Part shown: one piece after another, positions 7,692-13,236 of the stretch
How positions within the stretch are numbered: the stretch's first letter is position 1
How the letters are laid out: each line of letters starts with the position of its first letter
Assembly: GCA_021811925.1 (NCBI GenBank)
Contig: JAKAPY010000020.1
Span: forward strand, 1 to 16,061
DNA length: 16,061 nucleotides
DNA from: Thermoplasmata archaeon
GTDB lineage: Archaea; Thermoplasmatota; Thermoplasmata; Sysuiplasmatales; Sysuiplasmataceae
Direction of reading: 5' to 3'
The notes under the pieces: generated by a model
The model's database searches: none
Told to the model about the DNA's origin: nothing
What the model saw: the letters and a program-made list of their open reading frames with translations, nothing else
Program-made: the position numbers and the translations under genes

Positions 7692-7696
7692 AAAAA
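7692..7696 (-). terminator. Oligo-T terminator after tRNA-Arg
   Basis: On the minus strand five T's (CAGTTTTTCC) lie about 30 nt past the tRNA 3' end. This is a plausible archaeal intrinsic stop ahead of the Nudix gene. There is no strong hairpin, as expected for archaeal terminators. Confidence 0.4.
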
Positions 7697-7739
7697 CTGG
7701 CTGCCTGAACTGTGACTCACGAAGACGGGCCTGTCGGGA

Positions 7740-7757
7740 ATTTCAAAGATGCACTTT
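7740..7757 (-). other. tRNA intron 2, T-loop position 59/60 (18 nt)
   Basis: The intron AAAGTGCATCTTTGAAAT interrupts the T loop. Exon TTCA pairs with intron TGAA as the 4-bp helix. The bulges are AAA and ATT. The inner stem is AAG/CTT with loop TGCAT, and the T stem is the outer helix. Cutting after the second base of each bulge restores the 7-nt loop TTCAAAT. A non-canonical position such as this is best known from Thermoproteales. Confidence 0.85.
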
Positions 7758-7778
7758 TTTGAACCCGAGTCAGGGGCT

Positions 7779-7793
7779 TTCTCCTGATATCAA
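7779..7793 (-). other. tRNA intron 1, position 37/38 (15 nt)
   Basis: The intron TTGATATCAGGAGAA lies in the anticodon loop at the canonical site. CTCC of the 5' exon pairs with GGAG of the intron as the central 4-bp helix. It is flanked by 3-nt bulges GGT and AAA, each cut after its second base. The inner hairpin is minimal (TGATATCA). Excision gives loop CTCCGGA. Confidence 0.9.
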
Positions 7794-7855
7794 CCGGAGG
7801 CCCCTGTGATATCCAAACTACACTACAGGCCCGCACCATGAGCATTCGCGGGATG

Positions 7856-7865
7856 CTTATAAAAA
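7856..7865 (-). promoter_or_regulatory. TATA box for tRNA-Arg
   Basis: On the minus strand TTTTTATAAG is centred about 28 nt before the tRNA 5' end, so the transcript would start at or within a few bases of the mature end. The same T-run, 15 nt after the eS31 stop, could also end the ribosomal-protein transcript. Confidence 0.7.
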
Positions 7866-7879
7866 TATGTCAAGTGGAA

Positions 7880-8035
7880 TCAGTTTTTCTTGTCAAACTC
7901 GGCATAGCCGCATTTGCCGCAGGAAAGTCTGTCCCTGTGCTTCGCCAGAAACACACCCGGACCGCGCTTGTGGCTCGTCCACCTTGTCTTCTTTTGTTTT
8001 CCTTCCTTGACCTCGTAGAATGAGCTCTTTGCCAT
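7880..8035 (-). CDS. rps27ae: Small-subunit ribosomal protein eS31 (S27ae), C-minus form
   Basis: This 51-aa protein of the 30S subunit is too short for most ORF cut-offs. It is recognised by the family core RGPGVFLAKHRDRLSCGKCGYAEF and by its position directly after eS24, the standard archaeal order. The second zinc pair is present (C39, C42 in CGKCG). The first pair, normally CPRCG just before PGVF, reads SHKRG here, so both cysteines are missing and a complete C4 ribbon cannot form. The reading frame is intact and the rest of the motif is conserved, so this is a variant, not decay. The ATG is 5 nt after the eS24 stop; AAGTGA, which includes the eS24 stop codon, serves as Shine-Dalgarno. 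Confidence 0.93.
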   Translation of the reverse strand: MAKSSFYEVKEGKQKKTRWTSHKRGPGVFLAKHRDRLSCGKCGYAEFDKKN

Positions 8036-8040
8036 TAAAA

Positions 8041-8373
8041 TCACTTCGCTCCCTGCTTCTTGGCAGGCTGTTTTGCAGCGGGCGCTCCCTTCTCCGCGAG
8101 CTTGTTCCTGATCAGTATGTGCTTGTTCTCTGACTTAAGCGCTGTTTCCTTGTCGGCATAAGCCTTCGCGAAAACATATGTCACGTGGCTCCCGAATGAA
8201 CTCTTCATGTTGTCCACCACCACACCGTCCTTGGTGACGCCAAGGGACTTGGCAATCGCTTCCCTTACCTCTTCCCTCTTCGGCGTCGGAGAATTCGAAT
8301 GCTTCACTGTGACTTCAAGCTCGGTACGCTTCAGGAGCCTGTTGTCCTTTCTCGATGAAATTTCTATGTCCAT
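8041..8373 (-). CDS. rps24e: Small-subunit ribosomal protein eS24
   Basis: This 110-aa 30S ribosomal protein begins MDIEISSRKDNRLLKRTE, has the family's strand-helix-strand core (VTVKHSNSPTPKREEVREAI, then KSSFGSHVTYVFAKAY) and ends in a Lys/Ala-rich tail (AKQPAKKQGAK). The frame is open upstream to an ATG at 8418, but that codon lies inside the TATA box of this gene. The family N-terminus matches 8373, and GTGA lies a few bases before it. The gene is second to last in the rpoE1-spt4-CoA kinase-eS24-eS31 cluster, with its own promoter after the kinase stop. Co-transcription with eS31 is near certain (5-nt gap). Confidence 0.96.
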   Translation of the reverse strand: MDIEISSRKDNRLLKRTELEVTVKHSNSPTPKREEVREAIAKSLGVTKDGVVVDNMKSSFGSHVTYVFAKAYADKETALKSENKHILIRNKLAEKGAPAAKQPAKKQGAK

Positions 8374-8416
8374 TAGTCTCACTTGAATGTGCTCTTTGAA
8401 GCTAGAATGAACTAGC

Positions 8417-8425
8417 ATTTAAAAT
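8417..8425 (-). promoter_or_regulatory. TATA box for the eS24-eS31 operon
   Basis: On the minus strand ATTTTAAAT lies 25 nt after the dephospho-CoA kinase stop and predicts initiation near 8395, giving a leader of about 22 nt. A small dyad (GCTAG-N6-CTAGC, 8401-8416) sits immediately downstream of the box. Confidence 0.65.
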
Positions 8426-8449
8426 CTCCCCCTGCTGCATGTCTTTCCG

Positions 8450-9004
8450 TCAGGGCGAAACCTGCCTCATCCTTTTGAGTATGTCCAGTGCCACGCCCAT
8501 GGTCTGCGGGCCCGAGACAATTCCCGTCATTCCCTTGCCGGGCAGCCCATAAACTATAATTGCACCCTTCATGAGATAGATGGATGCGAGTCCAGCAAGG
8601 TCCTCTTCGCCTTCCACCTGTATCTTCGAAGCTCCTGGAAAACTCCAGGCCATAACGAGCGTGTCCCAGAGTTCCTTAGAAAGCACGGCTGGGGGGCTCC
8701 TGACCTTGAGCTGTGCACCTGGCACCGACATGAACTCGTCAATCCATTCGGGCGGAATATTCCCGCGCTGTGTCTTCAGGTCGAACACTATGATCTTTGG
8801 AACAACACCTGCCGATATGAACGTGTGGCAAACCATGTCTCCCACCGCCACAATGGGATACCGTCTTGCCAGAGCGGACAGGTCCGACTTTTCGATCAGC
8901 CCGGAGTACTGCCTGGACAGTTCACTCCTGAGTTCCTCAGGAAGAAACAGGTCCCCATTGACAGTGAATCTACCTGACTCTGAGGGCGTACTTTCCGTTG
9001 ACAT
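8450..9004 (-). CDS. GTP-dependent dephospho-CoA kinase (DUF359)
   Basis: This archaeal enzyme phosphorylates dephospho-CoA to CoA using GTP, the last step of archaeal CoA synthesis. The 184-aa length is typical. Diagnostic stretches are VAVGDMVCHTFISAG, IIVFDLKTQRG (the D-x-K-T-x-R signature) and KIQVEGEEDLAGLASI followed by IIVYGLPGKGM. The ATG at 9004 lies inside spt4, overlapping its 3' end by 35 nt in another frame; an adjacent TTG at 9007 is also possible. No later in-frame start precedes the conserved LPEELRSEL. The overlap implies translational coupling with spt4. Placement between spt4 and eS24 is the usual archaeal arrangement. Confidence 0.93.
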   Translation of the reverse strand: MSTESTPSESGRFTVNGDLFLPEELRSELSRQYSGLIEKSDLSALARRYPIVAVGDMVCHTFISAGVVPKIIVFDLKTQRGNIPPEWIDEFMSVPGAQLKVRSPPAVLSKELWDTLVMAWSFPGASKIQVEGEEDLAGLASIYLMKGAIIVYGLPGKGMTGIVSGPQTMGVALDILKRMRQVSP

Positions 9005-9161
9005 CAATACTCATCTGTTTCGCTATGGCGGATTTTGTATGGTCTACAATAATAAGGTAGCCTTGAAACTCCTTTGATGTCTGGCTCCCGCAGAGGGGGC
9101 ACTGATCAGACTCCGAAATATAACTGCAATTCTTGCAAGCCTTGAGTTGCTTGATTACCAT
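8970..9161 (-). CDS. spt4: Transcription elongation factor Spt4 (RpoE'')
   Basis: Spt4 pairs with Spt5/NusG and increases RNA polymerase processivity. The 63-aa protein has the four zinc-ribbon cysteines in two pairs, CKNC (9, 12) and CPLC (21, 24), followed by the Spt5-contact region (SKEFQGYLIIVDHTKSAIAK). It begins 10 nt after rpoE1 with GGTG upstream. Its end overlaps the next gene by 35 nt. In archaea this gene is regularly next to rpoE1, which supports the call. Confidence 0.96.
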   Translation of the reverse strand: MVIKQLKACKNCSYISESDQCPLCGSQTSKEFQGYLIIVDHTKSAIAKQMSIDVNGKYALRVR

Positions 9162-9171
9162 GCTAACACCT

Positions 9172-9753
9172 TCAGGCTACGACTTCGTCCTTCTCCTTCT
9201 TTGTCTTCCTGCTTCTGTCTTCCTCGATCCATTCGAACTTTCCGAGACCGGGTTGCCTTGTAGTCAATCCGATCCTGCTGTCCTTGGGACTCTTCTCGTT
9301 AAGGCTCACTGATATTATCCTGGCCCTGATTTTGTCCCCCACCTTCAGGTCTCTCTTCGTGTCCTTCCCAACTATCCTCTTGCCGCCCTCATCGACATCA
9401 AGCTTGTCGTCCATAATCTGGCTTATATGGAGCAGCCCGTCAAAGGGCCCGAACCTGATGAAAGCGCCAAACTCGATGACATCCACGACATGGCCGTCGA
9501 CAACTTCCTGCACCACTGGCGCGTAGAGCAGTGCATCGTATGCGATCGACTGAAACACCCCGCCGTCGCCGTGCACTACCCTGCCGTTGCCGTCAAGTTC
9601 CACATTGTAAACCATGACGACCATGTTTCCCTCGCTGTCCAGCCTACCCTCCAGGGAGCTTCGAGCGAGTTGAGAAACAACTTCATTGTATCCCTCACCA
9701 AGCCTGTCGGGAGGAACCCTTACAACGCTATTTCTTGAAACGGCGTGATACAT
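9172..9753 (-). CDS. rpoE1: RNA polymerase subunit E' (Rpo7/Rpb7-like)
   Basis: The 193-aa stalk subunit of archaeal RNA polymerase acts with subunit F in open-complex formation and RNA binding. The N-terminal tip domain (1-78) has the family start YHAVSRNSVVRVPPDRLG. Residues ~82-165 form an S1 RNA-binding domain (GHVVDVIEFGAFIRFGPFDGLLHISQ). The C-terminus is a charged Lys/Glu tail. ATG 9753 is preceded by a good Shine-Dalgarno (AGGAGA) about 9 nt upstream. The gene heads the cluster with spt4, with a leader of about 55-60 nt from the TATA box, long for this window. Confidence 0.97.
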   Translation of the reverse strand: MYHAVSRNSVVRVPPDRLGEGYNEVVSQLARSSLEGRLDSEGNMVVMVYNVELDGNGRVVHGDGGVFQSIAYDALLYAPVVQEVVDGHVVDVIEFGAFIRFGPFDGLLHISQIMDDKLDVDEGGKRIVGKDTKRDLKVGDKIRARIISVSLNEKSPKDSRIGLTTRQPGLGKFEWIEEDRSRKTKKEKDEVVA

Positions 9754-9835
9754 TAATCAATCTCTCCTGTTGAGAAAGTCAAGCAAGCTTCCATGTCGCA
9801 ACAGCCTCTGACCATCATTGGAAGAATCGAACTTG

Positions 9836-9845
9836 TATTTAAATG
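9836..9845 (-). promoter_or_regulatory. TATA box for the rpoE1 cluster
   Basis: On the minus strand CATTTAAATA predicts initiation near 9811-9815. The core TTTAAA is symmetrical, so it could also direct transcription on the plus strand into the spacer. Confidence 0.6.
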
Positions 9846-9846
9846 T

Positions 9847-9980
9847 ACAAACAGCAGCCTGCAACTTCAGGGAGGTATTGAGCGACGGAGTCGCTCCACC
9901 GGGCATGTGACTTCCGGCTGCATCCGGGACCTGGGCCAGTCTTGCCAGCGAATTGATGCATAGGACTGCCCGTAAGAAAA
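9847..9980. other. Unexplained part of the rpoE1/hppA divergent spacer, with one hairpin
   Basis: No open frame with a coding look, tRNA or repeat array is seen between the two promoters. The one clear structure is a perfect hairpin, GAGCGA-CGGAG-TCGCTC, at 9880-9896, followed by GC-rich sequence with several CCGG blocks. Base composition is not that of the AT-rich promoters beside it, so it may hold regulatory sites or a small RNA. Confidence 0.4.
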
Positions 9981-9981
9981 C

Positions 9982-9989
9982 ATTATATC
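9982..9989 (+). promoter_or_regulatory. TATA box for hppA
   Basis: ATTATATC preceded by purine-rich GTAAGAAAA (a BRE-like element) predicts initiation near 10010, with a leader of about 12 nt before ATG 10023. Confidence 0.65.
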
Positions 9990-10022
9990 GGAGCAGTTTT
10001 TCATCGAGACAGGAACTTTCTC

Positions 10023-12089
10023 ATGTCGACCTTGGAAATATTCGTGATCATTGCAGCGGTAATAGCGCTCCTTTACGCCGTGATACAGACGCTCCTGATA
10101 TTGCGGATGGATGAAGGCGATCCGAAGATGATTGAAATCGCCAGGGCCATCCAGTCTGGATCCAGAGCCTTCCTAAACAGGCAGTACACCACCGTGGCCA
10201 TAGCTGCCACAATTCTTACAATTCTGATCGCACTCGTGCCGAAGCTTGGGTCCCAGCCGGGTTGGAAGGAGGCAATAGGCTTCGCAATTGGGGCGGCCAG
10301 TTCGGCGATAGCCGGCTACATCAGCATGAATGTAGCCATACGTGCAAACGTCCGCACCGCCCAGGCCGCAAAGAAATCGCTCAAGCACGGGCTCTCTGTG
10401 GCCTTCAGGGGAGGAAGTGTCACGGGCATTACCGTCGTCGGCTTTGCCGTCATGGGACTGGCCCTGCTGCTCATCTTCTACGGAGGCAATCCCGAGAACA
10501 TGCTGGGCTACATGTTCGGGGCGTCACTTGTCAGTCTCTTCGCAAGGGTCGGGGGTGGCATATACACAAAGGGTGCGGATGTAGGGGCCGACCTGATTGG
10601 TAAGGTGGAGGTAGGAATACCGGAAGACGACCCAAGGAACCCGGCTGTCATAGCTGACAATGTAGGGGACAACGTCGGTGACTGCGCAGGCATGGGAGCC
10701 GATGTTTTTGAGTCATATGTTGTCACAATAGTGGCGACAATGATTCTTGGCGGAACGCTTACCCCGGTTGTCCTGGCATTCCACAGCAATGCTGTCCTGT
10801 TCCCACTGCTCATAGCAGGTGTGGCAATCATAGCATCGATAGTGGGCATATTCTTTGTCCGCCTCGGAAAGTCGCAGAATATAATGGGGGCCCTCTACAA
10901 GGGCGTCATTGCCACTGGCATCATCGCGGTTGCAGGGTTCTATGTTGCTGCATCATACACGTTTTCGGGAGAATATGTCAACAAGTTCTTTGTGGATGCG
11001 ATATTGGGAATTGTGGTTGTCGGTCTCGTCATGGGTATCACGGACTACTACACCGACACTGCTTTCAGGCCCGTAAAGTCGATATCAATGGCATCCACCA
11101 CCGGGGCAGGAACGACGATCATCACCGGCCTTGGCTGGGGACTCCAGTCATCCTTCCTGCAGACCCTTACCATTGTGGGTGCGGTGCTCCTGTCCTATTT
11201 CACCACGGGCGGTTCCTTTGGTCCCGGTATCTCCGACTTCGGCCTTTACGGCATTGGAATTACTGGAACAGCAATGCTGTCGATGACGGGCATAATACTG
11301 GCAGTTGATGCCTTTGGTCCGATTACGGACAACGCCGGTGGGATCGCCGAGATGGCTGGCCTCGCAGAGGAGGTCAGGTCGAGAACTGATCCACTGGATG
11401 CGGTGGGAAACACGACAAAAGCCATAACCAAGGGATACGCCGTTGGATCAGCAGCCCTTGGTGCACTTGCGCTTTTCGCCGCCTACTACGCATACATTTC
11501 AGGCCAGGGCTACACGAATCTGGCGATAAACGATCCACTCGTCCTTTCGGGCCTGTTCATTGGCGCAACACTGCCATTCTTCTTCACCTCCTTCCTGATG
11601 GGGGCCGTCGGACGCGCGGCCCAGTCCATCGTAATTGAGGTCAGGAGGCAGTTCAAGGAGCACCCGGGGATACTTGCCGGGCAGGAGAAACCCGATTACG
11701 GCAAGTGCGTCGATGTTGTCACAAAGGAGGCACTGAGGCAGCTTGTGGTTCCTGCACTGGTTGCTGTGCTTTCTCCCATCCTCGTAGGCATACTGCTCGG
11801 ACCGACGGCGCTGGCAGGCCTGCTCATAGGCGTTGTGATTAGCGGCTTCGCGCTTGCCATACTCATGACTGTTGGAGGAGCAGCGTGGGACAACGGCAAG
11901 AAGCTCATAGAGACAGGGGAACACGGCGGAAAGGGCTCGGAGGCGCACAAAGCGGCAGTTGTGGGCGACACGGTAGGAGATGCGACAAAGGACACCGCCG
12001 GCCCGGCGATCAATCCGCTGATTAAGGTGGTAAACACAGTCTCCATCCTATTCATTGCAGTCATGATAATGCTGCACCAGATGCTCTGA
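10023..12089 (+). CDS. hppA: Membrane-bound proton-pumping pyrophosphatase, K+-independent type
   Basis: The enzyme hydrolyses pyrophosphate and moves protons across the cytoplasmic membrane, recovering energy from PPi released in biosynthesis such as tRNA charging. The 688-aa product has about 15-16 hydrophobic segments. The substrate-site signature DVGADLIGKVE is at 186-196, followed by DNVGDNVGD at 212-220, with another Asp-rich site near the end (GDTVGDATKDTAGPAINPL, from about 648). The subclass is read from GNTTKAITKG: K466 and T469 occupy the positions that are Ala and Gly in K+-dependent enzymes, so this should be the K+-independent H+-pump. ATG 10023 has a short leader. The gene is monocistronic or weakly linked to sua5 64 nt downstream, which has its own TATA box. 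Confidence 0.97.
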   Translation: MSTLEIFVIIAAVIALLYAVIQTLLILRMDEGDPKMIEIARAIQSGSRAFLNRQYTTVAIAATILTILIALVPKLGSQPGWKEAIGFAIGAASSAIAGYISMNVAIRANVRTAQAAKKSLKHGLSVAFRGGSVTGITVVGFAVMGLALLLIFYGGNPENMLGYMFGASLVSLFARVGGGIYTKGADVGADLIGKVEVGIPEDDPRNPAVIADNVGDNVGDCAGMGADVFESYVVTIVATMILGGTLTPVVLAFHSNAVLFPLLIAGVAIIASIVGIFFVRLGKSQNIMGALYKGVIATGIIAVAGFYVAASYTFSGEYVNKFFVDAILGIVVVGLVMGITDYYTDTAFRPVKSISMASTTGAGTTIITGLGWGLQSSFLQTLTIVGAVLLSYFTTGGSFGPGISDFGLYGIGITGTAMLSMTGIILAVDAFGPITDNAGGIAEMAGLAEEVRSRTDPLDAVGNTTKAITKGYAVGSAALGALALFAAYYAYISGQGYTNLAINDPLVLSGLFIGATLPFFFTSFLMGAVGRAAQSIVIEVRRQFKEHPGILAGQEKPDYGKCVDVVTKEALRQLVVPALVAVLSPILVGILLGPTALAGLLIGVVISGFALAILMTVGGAAWDNGKKLIETGEHGGKGSEAHKAAVVGDTVGDATKDTAGPAINPLIKVVNTVSILFIAVMIMLHQML

Positions 12090-12114
12090 ACCGCCTTGAC
12101 GGCAAACACTTTAA

Positions 12115-12125
12115 CTTTTATTTAT
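12115..12125 (+). promoter_or_regulatory. TATA box for sua5, within a T-rich hppA 3' region
   Basis: The T-rich stretch around CTTTTATTTAT follows the hppA stop by about 25 nt. It can serve both as the hppA terminator tract and as a TATA box giving initiation near 12147, a few bases before the TTG start of sua5. Confidence 0.5.
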
Positions 12126-12153
12126 TTCTATTTCGACTCGTGGAAGTGGAACG

Positions 12154-13236
12154 TTGACAATCCTCGTTCGCAGAACAAAAGGCAAATTGCCGGCGAACAA
12201 AATCAGGGCTGCCGGCGAGGCCATCGGCAAGGGACGCATCGTGGTCTTTCCCACTGAAACGGTATATGGCATCGGCGGCGATGCTCTTGACAAGGATGCT
12301 GTAAGGAGCATTTTCAGGATCAAGGGCAGACCCCCAGACAACCCGGTCATCGTCCACGTCGCGCATGCCAGTGATGTCCGGCTTCTAGTCTCGGAGATAC
12401 CTGCAACTGCAAGAATCCTCATGGAAACTTTCTGGCCTGGCCCGCTAACGCTCGTGATGAAGAAAAGTGAAGCCGTTCCGAATGCAGTCACCGGTGGACT
12501 GGGGACTGTTTCTGTGAGAATGCCGGCAAACAGCGTGGCTCTTTCACTCATAAAGGCTGCAGGCACGCCGGTCGCCGCCCCGAGCGCCAATCTGAGCGGC
12601 AGGCCAAGCATAACAACCTTCGGCGAAGCGGTAGCCGAACTCGATGGCAGGGTGGATTTCATCATAGACGGCGGGAAATGCAGAATCGGGGTGGAATCTA
12701 CAGTTTTGGACATGACGAGGAAATTGCCCCTTCTTCTCCGTCCGGGAGGTCTGCCCGTGGAGGAAATTGAAAGGGTGATTGGCGGCATCGATATCCACCC
12801 GGCCGCCAGCGGCCGCGGGAAGTTCAGGGGAAGGGCGCCCTCTCCGGGCATGAAATACAGGCACTATTCCCCTGTTCACTCAAGTGTGATCCTTTTCGAA
12901 AAGGGACAGGCTTCAGGTCCTTCGATCGCAGAGGCAAGGGACAGGCTGCTCTCTTCCGGCTTTACCGTTGCCATGCTGGTCACCGATGAAGCGAGATTAA
13001 GGAAGGGAGTTGTGGTAAGGCTTGGAAGCAGTAAGGAGCCTGAAAGGATAGCGAAGGGTCTCTTCTCGGCATTGAGGCGGCTGGACAGGAGTCGTGTTGA
13101 TTTCATACTTGCGGAGGGGATAGATGAAAAGGGGATCGGGCTTGCCGTCATGAACAGGCTGAGGCGCGCATCCGGAGGCAACGGCCCAGAAGAATTGGAG
13201 AATCTGATTGCACTGAAAACGGGCACTCAGAGGTAG
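12154..13236 (+). CDS. sua5: Threonylcarbamoyl-AMP synthase (Sua5)
   Basis: The protein makes threonylcarbamoyl-AMP from threonine, bicarbonate and ATP, the first step of t6A37 formation in tRNAs reading ANN codons. It is 360 aa, the long Sua5 form rather than the short YrdC/TsaC form. The YrdC domain (~12-205) carries PTETVYG (33-39), the KGRP substrate motif (57-60), APSANLSG (142-149) and a conserved STVLD (182-186). The linker with SPGMKYRHYSP (230-240), which closes over the active site, leads to the Sua5-specific C-terminal domain (~245-360). The start appears to be TTG at 12154; no in-frame ATG or GTG precedes the conserved core, and the predicted transcript starts only a few bases upstream. 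Its end overlaps the convergent purK end by 10 nt. Confidence 0.95.
   Translation: MTILVRRTKGKLPANKIRAAGEAIGKGRIVVFPTETVYGIGGDALDKDAVRSIFRIKGRPPDNPVIVHVAHASDVRLLVSEIPATARILMETFWPGPLTLVMKKSEAVPNAVTGGLGTVSVRMPANSVALSLIKAAGTPVAAPSANLSGRPSITTFGEAVAELDGRVDFIIDGGKCRIGVESTVLDMTRKLPLLLRPGGLPVEEIERVIGGIDIHPAASGRGKFRGRAPSPGMKYRHYSPVHSSVILFEKGQASGPSIAEARDRLLSSGFTVAMLVTDEARLRKGVVVRLGSSKEPERIAKGLFSALRRLDRSRVDFILAEGIDEKGIGLAVMNRLRRASGGNGPEELENLIALKTGTQR

Larger units (their letters stand above)
7726..7832 (-). tRNA. tRNA-Arg (anticodon CCG) with two introns
   Basis: The gene spans 107 nt, and removal of 15- and 18-nt introns leaves a standard 74-nt tRNA. The acceptor stem is GGGCCTG/CAGGCCC with discriminator G73; CCA is not encoded. 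The D arm has A14, G18-G19, A20 (a known arginine identity base) and A21. The anticodon stem is GGGGC/GCCCC around loop CTCCGGA, giving anticodon CCG for codon CGG. The variable loop is TGAC, with G15 matched by C48. The T stem is TCGGG/CCCGA with loop TTCAAAT once spliced. Exons on the minus strand are 7832-7794, 7778-7758 and 7739-7726. Both introns sit in bulge-helix-bulge folds. A TATA box 24-33 nt upstream gives it its own promoter, just after the eS31 stop. All stems pair perfectly apart from the last D-stem pair, so it looks functional. Confidence 0.93.

Noticed and set aside
7726..7832. Reading the tRNA as a pseudogene because of insertions in the anticodon and T loops.
   Set aside because: Both insertions form precise bulge-helix-bulge folds, their removal gives consensus loops, almost every stem position pairs, and a TATA box lies at the right distance.
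7838..8023. 61-codon plus-strand frame over the eS31 gene.
   Set aside because: The opposite strand encodes a recognisable ribosomal protein in the expected operon position.
8374..8418. 15-residue N-terminal extension of eS24 starting at 8418.
   Set aside because: The extension overlaps the TATA box and predicted leader, and family members begin at MDIEIS.
8580..9077. 165-codon plus-strand frame opposite the CoA kinase and spt4.
   Set aside because: Both minus-strand genes have clear family motifs; this frame has none.
12111..12851. 246-codon minus-strand frame opposite sua5.
   Set aside because: Antisense of a well-supported gene. The protein has no domain pattern, and the frame runs into the sua5 promoter.
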